Shown here: in pieces, positions 8,875 to 17,933 of the stretch
Numbering within the stretch: the stretch's first letter is position 1
Layout: each line of letters begins with the position of its first letter
Origin: CAZEJK01 sp964512045
GTDB lineage: Bacteria > Acidobacteriota > Thermoanaerobaculia > Thermoanaerobaculales > Sulfomarinibacteraceae
DNA: 20,483 bases
Assembly: GCA_964512045.1 (NCBI GenBank)
Contig: CAZEJK010000085.1
Span: forward strand, 1-20,483
Direction: 5' to 3'
Notes under the pieces: model-generated
Databases searched by the model: none
What the model was told of the DNA's origin: nothing
Seen by the model: the letters and a program-made list of their open reading frames with translations, nothing else
Position numbers and translations under genes: made by a program

Positions 8875-8992
8875 TTAACCCAGCAGAGCCCGAACCAAAC
8901 AGGGCCGGACCTGCTCGCAGCGCGTGGTCGGTTCTCGGACTTCGGAATGAACGCAAAGACGCAGGGACGTGAGGCCGCAAAGGAGCAGGCAA
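8875..8992 (+). repeat. Dispersed intergenic repeat, copy A
   Basis: Two blocks here recur at 20274-20353. Block 1 (8875-8904, containing GAGCCCGAACCAAACAGGG) matches 20274-20303 at 24 of 30 positions. Block 2 (8944-8962, GGAATGAACGCAAAGACGC) matches 20335-20353 at 17 of 19. The blocks are 69 bp apart here and 61 bp apart in copy B, and the following 20 or so bases are also similar. It lies between convergent operons and codes for nothing recognisable. Confidence 0.6.
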
Positions 8993-9004
8993 AAATGCCT
9001 GCTC
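8983..9004. terminator. 9-bp hairpin between convergent operons
   Basis: GAGCAGGCA (8983-8991) pairs perfectly with TGCCTGCTC (8996-9004) around an AAAA loop. It sits between the 3' ends of malQ-treY (+) and atpG (-), where a bidirectional terminator is expected. It lacks a T run on either strand, so function is inferred from position and stem strength. Confidence 0.4.
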
Positions 9005-9077
9005 TCCAGTGAGTTAGGTGTGGGCAGGGATGAATGTCGGTGCTCCGGTGGATGGGCGATCGGAGGAAGGACTGCTG

Positions 9078-9105
9078 GCCGGCGCCGCCGGCGTGTCAAC
9101 GACAC
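9078..9105. terminator. Adjacent small hairpins downstream of atpG
   Basis: GCCGGC (9078-9083) pairs with GCCGGC (9087-9092), and directly next to it GTGTC (9093-9097) pairs with GACAC (9101-9105). They lie 12 bases beyond the atpG stop on the minus strand. No T tract follows, so this is a modest candidate for ending the atp transcript. Confidence 0.3.
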
Positions 9106-9116
9106 GAGCCCGCCGC

Positions 9117-9995
9117 CTACTCCCCCAGCGCCTCGAAGCCCGCGACGATGTCGAGCAGCTCGGTGGTGATGGCCTGCTGGCGCTGGCTGCGTTCGGCGGC
9201 GGTGAGGTCATCGACCCGCTCCTCGATGTTGCGCTCGGCGGACTCCATGGCGGCGACGCGAGCAGCGTTCTCGGCCGCCACGGAGATGGCGATCGCCTCG
9301 AACAGCTGCGCGAACAGGTGGGACCGGACCAGCCACCGGAGCTGCTCACGCCAGTCGCCGAAGTACGTGGGGACCACGTGATTCGGCCACGGTTTGGTCT
9401 GCAGCAGGTGCAGCCATGCAGGGTCCAACGGCAGGAGCTGTCGGTCGCGCGGGGTGTACGAGGCGCCACTGGAGACCTCGTTGTGGAACACCAGCATCCG
9501 CTCCGCACCGTGCTCGGTCCGCCACCGGTCGAGGATCACCAGGATCTGCTCGGCCGTGTCGGTGATCGCCGCCGGTGTACCCGGCACCGGTAGCCGCTCG
9601 TCGGGTGGGTACCCCCAGGCGGCGGCGATCGTGGCGGCTTGCGTGCCCATGATCAGGACCAGCTTCTCGGAGTCTGGACGATCCGGATCGTTGAGACGGC
9701 GCAATGTGTGCTCCACGATCCGCTCGTTGAAGCCACCGACCATTCCCTGGTCCGAGCCGAGCAGGACGATGGCTGTCGGGGCGTTCGTGACGCTATCCCC
9801 GATTTCGGCCATCGGACGCTCCTCGAGCAGCACCTTGAGCCCCATCTCGATCGTCCGATGGAACTGGGCCAACGAGGTCGCCGCACGTTGGAACTGTCGG
9901 AGGTTGACGGCCGCCAGCGCCTTCATGGTCTTGACGACGCCGTGGAGCTGATGGGCGCTTTCGAGCTGGGACCGGAGCTCCTCTAAGGTTGCCAC
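9117..9995 (-). CDS. atpG: N-type ATPase gamma subunit
   Basis: Central stalk of F1, linking rotation of the c ring to catalysis. The 292-residue product has the conserved N-terminal helix (VKTMKALAAVNLRQFQ) and the paired C-terminal helix (RQQAITTELLDIVAGFEAL) that form the coiled coil inside the alpha/beta hexamer. GTG start at 9995, preceded by GGAGG five bases upstream; 21 nt after the atpA stop. It is the last gene of the atp operon, as in other N-ATPase clusters. The middle region is divergent from standard gamma, as expected for this ATPase subtype. Confidence 0.93.
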   Translation of the reverse strand: MATLEELRSQLESAHQLHGVVKTMKALAAVNLRQFQRAATSLAQFHRTIEMGLKVLLEERPMAEIGDSVTNAPTAIVLLGSDQGMVGGFNERIVEHTLRRLNDPDRPDSEKLVLIMGTQAATIAAAWGYPPDERLPVPGTPAAITDTAEQILVILDRWRTEHGAERMLVFHNEVSSGASYTPRDRQLLPLDPAWLHLLQTKPWPNHVVPTYFGDWREQLRWLVRSHLFAQLFEAIAISVAAENAARVAAMESAERNIEERVDDLTAAERSQRQQAITTELLDIVAGFEALGE

Positions 9996-10016
9996 AATGC
10001 CCTCCTGCTCATCGGA

Positions 10017-11582
10017 TCAGGACTCCTGCTCGTCGCCTGAGTCACGATCCGCGCTCTCCTCCGAGGCGAGCTCGGCGAGGGTATCGTGGATCGTCGAGAG
10101 GAGCTTCGAGCGGTCCTCCTCGGCCAGCGGCTCGCCGGCGGCGATGCGACGGCTGATCCCCTGGCAACGGCTCCGTACGGCGGTCCGGATCGCATCCTCC
10201 GCACCGCCGACCTGGTCGAGCGGCAGCTCGTCCAGGAGCCCTTCGGTGACGGCCAGGAGCACGGCGATCTGCTTACCCACAGGCACGATGTCGAACCGTG
10301 GCTGCTTGAGAACCTCTCGGACCCTCCGGCCGCGTGCCAGCGTGCGGCGGGTCTCCTCGTCGAGTCGCGTGCCGAAGCGGGCGAACGACTCCAGCTCCTC
10401 GAACCGGGAGTAGGCGAGGCGGAGGTCGCCGGCCACCGACCGGTAGGCCGGCAGCTGCGCGTCGCCGCCGACGCGGGAGACGGAGCGGCCGACGTCGGCT
10501 GCGGGCATGATCCCCTTCTGGAACAGCTTCGGAGCGAGGTAGATCTGACCGTCAGTGATCGAGATCAGATTGGTGGGGATGTACGCCGAGATGTTCTGCG
10601 CCTCGGTCTCGATGATCGGCAGCGCCGTGACGCTGCCCCCACCGAGGTCGTCCCGCAAGCGGGTCGAGCGTTCGAGCAGGCGCGAGTGGATGTAGAACAC
10701 GTCGCCGGGGTACGCCTCTCGGCCCGGAGGGCGGCGCAGGAGCAACGAGACCTCGCGGTAGGCACGGGCGTGGCGGCTCAGGTCGTCGAACACCACCAGG
10801 GCGTCGTCACCACGATCGCGGACGTGCTCGGCCATGCTCATGGCCGCGTACGCCGCCACCCAGCGGAGACCGGGCGGGTCGTCCTCGGTGGTGGCGATGA
10901 TTGTGGTGTACGCCATGCCGCCGCGTTCGTCGAGCTCCGCCATGACGCGGGCCACAGACGTCGAGCGCTGGCCGATCGCACAGTAGAAGCACGCCACCTC
11001 GGTGTCTCGCTGGGCGAGGATGGCATCCACCGCGATGGCGGTCTTGCCGGTCTGCCGATCGCCGAGGATCAGCTCGCGTTGTCCGCGGCCCACCGGGATG
11101 ACCGCATCCACCACCTTGAGCCCGGTCTGCAGTGGAGCTCGTACTGACGCGCGGTCGATGACTGCCGGTGCGTCGCGCTCCATGGGCAGGCGATCCGCGC
11201 TCCCGACAGGCCCCCGGCCATCCAGTGGACGGCCGAGGGGATCCACCATCCGCCCGCGCAGCGTCTCGCCGACCGGAACGTCGAGGACACGTCCTGTCCG
11301 CCACACGGTGGCCCCTGCCTCGATGCCGGCGGCGTCATCGAGGAGGACCAGGCCGACCTGGTCGGGGTCCAGGTTGAACGCGAGGCCGCGGCGGTTGTCG
11401 GGCAGCCGTACGACCTCCTGCGAGCGTACGCCGGCGAGCCCACTGGCGACCGCCACGCCCTGACCGATCGACAGCACGGTCCCGATCTCCTGGATCCGGA
11501 GCTGTCCGACCTCGGCCCGAGCTGCTTCGAGCGCACGGAGCACGGTCCCCACGGCCTCGACAGAGCGGTTCGCTGCGGTCAT
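10017..11582 (-). CDS. atpA: N-type ATPase alpha subunit
   Basis: Non-catalytic nucleotide-binding F1 subunit, 521 residues. Walker A GDRQTGKT is at 174-181, the Walker B-like ALVVFDDLSRHA follows, and the arginine finger is Arg370 in SVSRVGG, so it can support catalysis on beta. The ATG overlaps the atpF stop as ATGA. The C-terminus after LAELAS is a short acidic tail (EESADRDSGDEQES), an extension also seen in more extreme form on subunit b. The position between atpF and atpG is typical of N-ATPase operons. Confidence 0.96.
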   Translation of the reverse strand: MTAANRSVEAVGTVLRALEAARAEVGQLRIQEIGTVLSIGQGVAVASGLAGVRSQEVVRLPDNRRGLAFNLDPDQVGLVLLDDAAGIEAGATVWRTGRVLDVPVGETLRGRMVDPLGRPLDGRGPVGSADRLPMERDAPAVIDRASVRAPLQTGLKVVDAVIPVGRGQRELILGDRQTGKTAIAVDAILAQRDTEVACFYCAIGQRSTSVARVMAELDERGGMAYTTIIATTEDDPPGLRWVAAYAAMSMAEHVRDRGDDALVVFDDLSRHARAYREVSLLLRRPPGREAYPGDVFYIHSRLLERSTRLRDDLGGGSVTALPIIETEAQNISAYIPTNLISITDGQIYLAPKLFQKGIMPAADVGRSVSRVGGDAQLPAYRSVAGDLRLAYSRFEELESFARFGTRLDEETRRTLARGRRVREVLKQPRFDIVPVGKQIAVLLAVTEGLLDELPLDQVGGAEDAIRTAVRSRCQGISRRIAAGEPLAEEDRSKLLSTIHDTLAELASEESADRDSGDEQES

Positions 11583-12427
11583 GCCTCAGCTCCCGCAGGC
11601 GCAGTCTCGTCGGCTGACTCCTCCGGTGCGCTCTCGGTCTCACTGGGCTCTTCGGAACCCTCGGAGGGCTCAGCGCGGCGCTTCTCCAGCTCCAGTGCGA
11701 GCGCGTCCTTCAGATTGTGCACGTAGTCGCGGATGCTCCATGACACCAGATGGTCGGCAACGGCGAGCTCGACCCCGGCCTTGAGCTCCGGCGCCTGCTC
11801 GAAGTCGATCGTGACCTCGTCGCCGAGCAGCCGGTGGACTCCTTCCTGTATCCGATCCCGGCGCGACGATGACGGCTCGAACGCGGTGCGGACCCGTGCC
11901 TCGCCTGCGCGCGCGCCGCGCTCGAGCTCCTCGCGCTCGGAGTCGTCCAGCTGCTGGAGCCGTTCGAGGAACTGCTCGATCACGCGGTCCTCGAGTCGCT
12001 CGTTCGCGAGGTCGTCCAGTGCTCCGCCGAGGGCGCCGACCACCTGCTCGGCCACCTGGTCCTGAAGACGGTTCAGCGACGACTCGTGCTCGCGTTCGAG
12101 CTCGTCGAACCACTGTTGGCGTTTGCCCTCGACCTGCTCACGGGCCTCCTCGAGCAGCTCGGCCCGGTGCTGGGACGCCTGCTCCTCGGCATCCTCCAGC
12201 CGCTGCTGGCGGTCGGACTCGAGCTGCTGTCGCTCCTTGGCGAGACGATCCGCTTCCTTCTGGGCGTCCTCACGGGCGCGCTCGGCGTCCTCGAGACGCT
12301 CTCGCACCTCCTCTTCCCGCCGGGTCATGACGCTCATGATCGGCCGATACAGGAAGTAGTAGAGTAGCGCCAGCAGGATCAGGAAGTTGACGACCTGCGC
12401 CGCCACAGTGAAGATGTCGATCTGCAC
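11579..12427 (-). CDS. atpF: N-type ATPase subunit b with delta-like C-terminus
   Basis: Peripheral stalk subunit of 282 residues, far longer than the usual b (about 155-170). Seen in order: one membrane helix (about 8-26, FTVAAQVVNFLILLALL), a long charged coiled coil (about 35-170), and a C-terminal part (about 190-248) whose PELKAGVELAVADHLVSWS resembles the end of the delta/OSCP subunit. A Glu/Ser/Pro-rich acidic tail follows (252-282). No separate delta gene exists in the operon, so this protein probably does both jobs; that is inference backed by the long-b form known for N-ATPases. Start is GTG 12427 with GGAGGG seven bases upstream; upstream codons in the same frame belong to atpE sequence. 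Confidence 0.93.
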   Translation of the reverse strand: MQIDIFTVAAQVVNFLILLALLYYFLYRPIMSVMTRREEEVRERLEDAERAREDAQKEADRLAKERQQLESDRQQRLEDAEEQASQHRAELLEEAREQVEGKRQQWFDELEREHESSLNRLQDQVAEQVVGALGGALDDLANERLEDRVIEQFLERLQQLDDSEREELERGARAGEARVRTAFEPSSSRRDRIQEGVHRLLGDEVTIDFEQAPELKAGVELAVADHLVSWSIRDYVHNLKDALALELEKRRAEPSEGSEEPSETESAPEESADETAPAGAEA

Positions 12428-12432
12428 GGTGC

Positions 12433-12711
12433 CTACCCTCCGCCGTGACCTGCGAAGTGATCCCAGATCGGGTTGGCGAAGATGAGGATCATCGCAACGA
12501 CGAAGCAGTAGATCGCGAACGACTCGATCATTGCGAGCCCCACGAACAAGGTGCGAGTGATCGTGCCCGACTCGTCCGGCTGGCGAGCCAGCGACTCGAG
12601 CGCCGTTGCGACGGCGCGGCCCTGGGCCAGGGCGGGCCCGATGGAGCCGATGGCGATGGTCAGGCCGGCGGTGACAAGGGTTGCCGCGCCGATCAGTGTG
12701 ATTCCATCCAT
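12433..12711 (-). CDS. atpE: N-type ATPase subunit c (rotor ring, Na+-type site)
   Basis: A 92-residue hairpin of two membrane helices joined by the polar loop ARQPDESG; many copies form the rotor. The ion-binding carboxylate is Glu63 in MIESFAIY. By alignment to the Ilyobacter tartaricus Na+ c subunit, Gln30, Glu63, Ser64 and Tyr68 match Gln32, Glu65, Ser66 and Tyr70, but Phe65 replaces Thr67. This favours Na+ binding with one changed position. It is not the two-carboxylate type, because residue 30 is Gln and not Glu. AAGGAG ends ten bases before the ATG, and the atpB stop lies two bases upstream. Confidence 0.95.
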   Translation of the reverse strand: MDGITLIGAATLVTAGLTIAIGSIGPALAQGRAVATALESLARQPDESGTITRTLFVGLAMIESFAIYCFVVAMILIFANPIWDHFAGHGGG

Positions 12712-12713
12712 AC

Positions 12714-13448
12714 TCAACGTTCTCCTTTTGCACGCGCAGCGCCGTGGAGCGTGGGCGGCTGCTGGTGGTTTTCGTTCGAAACGGGTCCCTGACTTCGAGC
12801 CGCCGAGGCGATGTAGACGGTGGCGAGCACGGCGAATATGTACGCTTGCACCTGGCCGATCACCAGCTCGAGCAGTCGCAGCGGAACCGGGAGCAGCAGC
12901 GGCGCCAGAGAGATCAGGATTCCTCCCAAGATCATGCCACTCATGACGTTGCCGAACAGCCGCACCGCTAACGCGACGGTGCGGGAGATCTCGGAGAGCA
13001 CCTGGAACGGCAGCATCAACGGCGTGGGCTCGATGTAGTGGCGCAGGTAGCCAGTCACTCCGACCTGCCGGATGCTGTAGATCGGGACCGCCAGGAACAC
13101 ACAGCCGGCCAGGGCAGCGGTCGTGGACAGAGATGCGGTGGGCGGGTGGTACCCGGGCACGAAGGCCAGAAGGTTCGCCACGGCGATGAACAGGTAGAGC
13201 GTGCCGATGAACGGCAGGTACGGGCCGGGATCCTGCTCCGTGACGGCGCGGATCTGCGCGCGGATCGCAGCCACCACCACCTCGCCGACCGCTTGCGCTC
13301 GGCCTGGGTGGAGCACGTCGAGATGGCGGGCGAGCAGCCGGGCGCCGAGCACCAGCACGGCCATGATCGCCCAGCTGAATGCGATGGTCGCGTTGATCGC
13401 CACCGGGCCGATCTGCACGAGCACCTGTGCGTCCGGCGTCAGCTCCAT
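12714..13448 (-). CDS. atpB: N-type ATPase subunit a
   Basis: Stator channel subunit of 244 residues that exchanges ions with the c ring. It is hydrophobic throughout with several membrane helices, and has the hallmark SEISRTVALAVRLFGNVMSG with essential Arg163. A polar tail of about 25 residues (from SQGPVSNEN) follows the last helix. Start ATG 13448 has AGGAG seven bases upstream; the start overlaps the end of atpR by 10 nt, indicating tight coupling. Confidence 0.95.
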   Translation of the reverse strand: MELTPDAQVLVQIGPVAINATIAFSWAIMAVLVLGARLLARHLDVLHPGRAQAVGEVVVAAIRAQIRAVTEQDPGPYLPFIGTLYLFIAVANLLAFVPGYHPPTASLSTTAALAGCVFLAVPIYSIRQVGVTGYLRHYIEPTPLMLPFQVLSEISRTVALAVRLFGNVMSGMILGGILISLAPLLLPVPLRLLELVIGQVQAYIFAVLATVYIASAARSQGPVSNENHQQPPTLHGAARAKGER

Positions 13449-13741
13449 GGCAGCTCCTTCGCGCTGCGGATCGGCGCCGGGCGGTGGCGGTGCAGCACGA
13501 CCGTCCGGGCGAGAACCACGCCGCCGACGGCAACCGCGAGCCGCTGCCACTGGCCGGCAGACACCAGGATCACGCCCCCGACAACGACCGTCGAGCGCAG
13601 GACGAAGCTGAGCATCAGCAGGCGCCACGGAGCTTTGGCCGTCAGCAGCCGGCGGGTGGTCCACCACAGCCCTTGGAAGAACACGAGCCCGGCGCCGAGA
13701 CCGGTGAGCAGTGGGGCCACGATATCGATCGCGCTACTCAT
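13439..13741 (-). CDS. atpR: N-ATPase-specific membrane subunit AtpR
   Basis: A 100-residue integral membrane protein with three predicted helices (about 8-28, 41-61, 66-84). FFQGLWWTTR near helix 1 and arginines inside helix 2 (Arg49, FVLRST) and helix 3 (Arg79, VVLART) match what is known for AtpR, whose buried arginines have been proposed to interact with the c-ring carboxylate during assembly. It is found only in N-type ATPase operons and so helps define the subtype. It overlaps atpQ by 8 nt and atpB by 10 nt. Confidence 0.88.
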   Translation of the reverse strand: MSSAIDIVAPLLTGLGAGLVFFQGLWWTTRRLLTAKAPWRLLMLSFVLRSTVVVGGVILVSAGQWQRLAVAVGGVVLARTVVLHRHRPAPIRSAKELPWS

Positions 13742-14087
13742 GTCGCCGCTCCTGGAGATCCGGAGGCTGGGGACGGTTCGGATCGAGCTCCCTGTCGAGA
13801 TCGTGCCGGCTGCCGCTGTCAATGATCCTGGTCATCCAGAACCACGCGTTCATCGAGCCGAGCACGATGCCCGCCAGCAGCAGCACCAGCGTCCACGACA
13901 CCACGCTGTCGGTGCTCCGATCGAGCCATCCGCCGATGACGACGCCGAGCAGCGCCGGGATGGCGATCGACCAGCTCACGATCCCGAACGATCCGAGGCC
14001 GACCCATAACGGGTTGCGACCCTCGCGCTGGGCCTTGAGGCGGCGGGCGGCCTCGCGGCGGATCCGTTCTTCCAGCTCCGTACGCAT
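13734..14087 (-). CDS. atpQ: AtpI-like N-ATPase subunit AtpQ
   Basis: A 117-residue protein with a basic N-terminal helix (1-25), two membrane helices (about 32-54 and 62-87) and a charged C-terminal tail. GIVSWSIAIPALLGVVIGGWLD and SMNAWFW follow the AtpI/AtpQ pattern; the family is thought to help assemble the c ring, possibly with Mg2+ or Ca2+ transport. It starts 4 nt after the atpC stop. Its ribosome site is weak, so it is probably translated by coupling. Confidence 0.9.
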   Translation of the reverse strand: MRTELEERIRREAARRLKAQREGRNPLWVGLGSFGIVSWSIAIPALLGVVIGGWLDRSTDSVVSWTLVLLLAGIVLGSMNAWFWMTRIIDSGSRHDLDRELDPNRPQPPDLQERRHE

Positions 14088-14091
14088 CGGT

Positions 14092-14468
14092 TCAGCTCAG
14101 ATCCAGAAACCGGCGGACGAAGCCGGCCTCGAGCCGGGCCGCCGCATCCAGTGCACGCTGCTCCTGCTGGCTGCGCACGGCCAGGCGTTCCTCAACGGTC
14201 GTCTCGAGGGTCTCCAGAGAGTCTCCAGTCACGCCGTCATGGACGGAGATCAGGACCCGCGCGCCGATCTTCACCAGGACGCCGCGATCGACGGCCAGGA
14301 GATGCTCCCGGCCCTCGGCGGTGTAGCTGATGATGCCCGGGTCGAGGGTCATGACGGCGTCGATGTGCCGGGGCTTCAGCGTTCTCTTGCCGTCGGTGGC
14401 ATCGACCGAGATCGACGCGACCTCGTCGCGGTCCACCAGCACCTCGGTGGGGAGCAGCACGGACACCT

Positions 14469-14472
<4 letters not shown>
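14092..14472 (-). CDS. atpC: N-type ATPase epsilon subunit
   Basis: A 126-residue F1 epsilon subunit, which attaches to gamma and the c ring and often restrains ATP hydrolysis. The first 85 residues form the beta-sandwich domain (LPTEVLVDRDEVASISVDATDG, then LKPRHIDAVMTLDPGIISYT). The C-terminal helix (SQQEQRALDAAARLEAGFVRR) is shorter and less regular than in standard epsilon. Its ATG overlaps the atpD stop as ATGA. The beta-epsilon pair at the front of the operon is characteristic of N-ATPase gene order. Confidence 0.92.
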
Positions 14473-15893
<1,421 letters not shown>

Positions 15894-15964
15894 TCCGGTG
15901 CCTCCGTCTTTGATGGTCCGGGAATTGGGGTGGACGCGCCACGGGGTCCGATCCGATGGCACGG

Positions 15965-15979
15965 TGGGGAGGCTCCCCA
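15965..15979. other. Small hairpin in atp leader
   Basis: TGGGGA (15965-15970) pairs perfectly with TCCCCA (15974-15979) around GGC. It lies about 70 bases upstream of the atpD start, next to the first REP-like element. It could shape the atp mRNA leader; no function is shown. Confidence 0.3.
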
Positions 15980-15984
15980 AGCGG

Positions 15985-16073
15985 CCCCAGCCTGCGAGAC
16001 GCAGGCTTCCACAAAGGGGGAGCGCTCCGATTCCGGTTGTGGCGGCCCGCGTCTCGCGGGCTGGGTGGGAGGG
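15985..16073. repeat. REP/BIME-like element, copy 1
   Basis: An 89-bp unit repeated at 16134-16225. It starts with the palindrome CCTGCG-AGA-CGCAGG and ends with GCCCGCG-TCT-CGCGGGC. The two palindromes are near-complements of each other, and CCACAA...TTGTGG lies just inside them, so the whole unit is a long imperfect inverted repeat (about 22 of 26 positions paired). Paired opposed palindromes are the layout of bacterial interspersed mosaic elements. No RAYT transposase is in the window. Confidence 0.8.
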
Positions 16074-16133
16074 TCACGGGGTGAGCAGCTGCTGGAGCCC
16101 GCCGGAAGGCCCCCGTCTCGGACCCACCCGATC

Positions 16134-16225
16134 CCCCAGCCTGCGAGACGCAGGCTTCCACAAAGGGGGAGCGGCGCTCCGATTCCGGTTGTGGCGGCCC
16201 GCGTCTCGCGGGCTGGGTGGGAGGG
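16134..16225. repeat. REP/BIME-like element, copy 2
   Basis: A second, nearly identical copy of the 15985-16073 unit in the same orientation, with a 3-nt insertion (AGCGGCGCTCC against AGCGCTCC) as the main difference. The copies are separated by 60 bp. The near identity suggests recent duplication or ongoing homogenisation. It lies between the BON-domain gene and the atp operon. Confidence 0.8.
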
Positions 16226-16278
16226 GGAGCTAACGGCCAACGTCGAACCGCTGAGAGCTACGCGGCCGCGTTGGAAGA

Positions 16279-16314
16279 CCCACGCGACCGGGGCGTGGGC
16301 CCCGGCCGCGTGGG
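16279..16314 (-). terminator. Strong hairpin after the BON gene
   Basis: A 15-base arm (16279-16293) pairs with 16300-16314 with a single A-C mismatch around a six-base loop; the stem is almost pure G/C. It lies 50 bp downstream of the BON gene stop on the minus strand and is followed there by TCTT, not a long T run. A further GGGGG-TT-CCCCC element (16331-16342) lies between it and the stop. Together they are the best candidate for ending the envelope transcript before the atp operon. An attenuator or processing site is possible too. Confidence 0.5.
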
Positions 16315-16363
16315 CGGAGAGGGGGGAAGAGGGGGTTCCCCCGGGTGCACAGGGTGGCGCCAG

Positions 16364-17902
16364 TTACGGCCCGTAGTACTCCGGTCCGTACTCGACGGTC
16401 AGGTCGTTATCGACCGCGATGGCGCCGCCTTCGAACGCGTTCTCTGCGGCAGCTGCGCGCTCGTTCCAGGTGTCGACGGTTCCCGTTAGTGTGGCGACTC
16501 CGTCGTCCACCGTGACGGTGACCGCATCGGAGTCCACGAACGGGCTCCAGAACAGCTCGTCGTTGATCTCCTCGAGGATCTCCCAGTCGGACTCGGTGGT
16601 TGTTGGTAGTGATGGGGTGTACCAGTCGTAGTCGTAGATCGACCAGGTGTCGACGTACGGATCGTAGCCGTAGACGGCATCGGCCCCGTCGTTGACGTCG
16701 AGGTAGTTGTAGACCGCGGTCACGCCCACCTGGCGTGCCGCGACATCGTCGGCGTGTGCTTTCTCCCAGGTGGAGCTCACGCTTCCGTACAGATACACCT
16801 CGCCGTCGGAAACGACGACATCGATCTGGTATGCCTCGAGGTAGGCGTCCCGCAGGATGGCGTCCTCGACGTTGCTCTCGATCGTGCGGTCGCTCGGGGT
16901 GCCGGGGCGGACCTTGATCATGTTGTCCACGTCCCATACCCCGACCACGTTGCGCGCATCGGTCCCTGCAGCCCGTTTCGCCTTCAGGTTGTCCACCTGA
17001 CCGCGCAGGGTCACCTCACCGCCATCGGCGTCCACGGAGATGTCGAATGACGTGACCCTCGGGTCGTACAGGAACGCATCCTGCACGGCCTCCTCGATCT
17101 CGTCGTCGCTGCGGGCAACATACTTGTCGCGCTGGAGACGGTCGTCCCGCTCCCAGTAGCGAACGTCCAGCTCGGAGGCGTCAACCGACTCCACGCCCAT
17201 GACCCAAGCGTCGGAGCGCGCGCGGGCCCTCTCTGCTGCGCTTCCCACCGTGCCCGAAAGCGTCACGTCGCCATCGGATACGCTGACGTTGATCAGGGCG
17301 TTATCGACTCGGGAGTCCCAGAGGAGCGTCTGCACGATCTCGTCGCGGATCTCGCCGTCGCTGCGCTCCGCCGCGTAGTCGATGTCGAGCTCATTGTCGA
17401 TTGCCTGGACGCCCCGTGTGCTCTTGGCGACGGAGCCGGCGAGCTCCTTCTCCTGCATCGAGTCGACGGTTCCGGTGAGCGTCACCTTGGCGTCGTCGAC
17501 CGCCACATCCACCTCGTAGGAGTCGGTGGCAGGGTCGGTCAGCAGCGCGCTTTCCACGTCCTCGCGGATCTCGACATCGCTGCGATACGGCGGCGTCACA
17601 TCGATCTGGTTGATCACGGCGCGGACGCCGCGGATACCGGTGGCGATCCGCTCCGCGCGGTCCTTGGCGAGAATGTTCCATACTGTGCCTTCGAGGGTGG
17701 CGACTCCGTCGCTCACGCTCACATCGATGAAGTTGGCAGGTACAACGATGTCCTCGATCAGCTCGTCGTCGACCGCGCTGCGGATCTCCGTGTCGGTCGG
17801 CGGAGTGGCGGCGTGGACAGTGACAGTCCAGCTTCCTGCGAGGATCAGCAGGAGGGTTGCCGGAATGATCATGGTCCGTCGGAGAGAGTCAGCTCTGAAC
17901 AT
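16364..17902 (-). CDS. Exported protein with six BON domains
   Basis: A 512-residue protein with a signal peptide (basic start, hydrophobic core about 11-28, probable cleavage after VHA at 31) and six BON domains at roughly 36-102, 108-174, 181-247, 265-331, 337-403 and 438-503. Each repeat has the form SDxEI...V.VSDGxVTLxGTV...GV..V.N.L.V. BON domains occur in OsmY (two copies) and in secretins and channels, and are thought to contact membranes or glycans; six is unusual. A Tyr/Asp-rich linker (405-434, with YGYDPYVDTW) separates repeats 5 and 6, and the end is YGPEYYGP. Start ATG 17902 has AAGGAG seven bases upstream. It follows the lipoprotein gene by 31 nt and is probably co-transcribed with it. 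Location periplasmic or outer envelope; role unknown. Confidence 0.9.
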   Translation of the reverse strand: MFRADSLRRTMIIPATLLLILAGSWTVTVHAATPPTDTEIRSAVDDELIEDIVVPANFIDVSVSDGVATLEGTVWNILAKDRAERIATGIRGVRAVINQIDVTPPYRSDVEIREDVESALLTDPATDSYEVDVAVDDAKVTLTGTVDSMQEKELAGSVAKSTRGVQAIDNELDIDYAAERSDGEIRDEIVQTLLWDSRVDNALINVSVSDGDVTLSGTVGSAAERARARSDAWVMGVESVDASELDVRYWERDDRLQRDKYVARSDDEIEEAVQDAFLYDPRVTSFDISVDADGGEVTLRGQVDNLKAKRAAGTDARNVVGVWDVDNMIKVRPGTPSDRTIESNVEDAILRDAYLEAYQIDVVVSDGEVYLYGSVSSTWEKAHADDVAARQVGVTAVYNYLDVNDGADAVYGYDPYVDTWSIYDYDWYTPSLPTTTESDWEILEEINDELFWSPFVDSDAVTVTVDDGVATLTGTVDTWNERAAAAENAFEGGAIAVDNDLTVEYGPEYYGP

Positions 17903-17933
17903 GAGCGGCTCCTTTCTCTCGGGGTGGAGCGCG

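Noticed and set aside
12433..12711. Two-carboxylate c subunit, as in some N-ATPases
   Set aside because: Residue 30 is Gln and only Glu63 is a membrane carboxylate.
15894..15980. 29-codon N-terminal extension of atpD
   Set aside because: No homology, and a good ribosome site precedes ATG 15893.
15985..16225. CRISPR array
   Set aside because: Only two units of about 90 bp with internal palindromes and one 60-bp gap; no cas genes and no array of short regular repeats.
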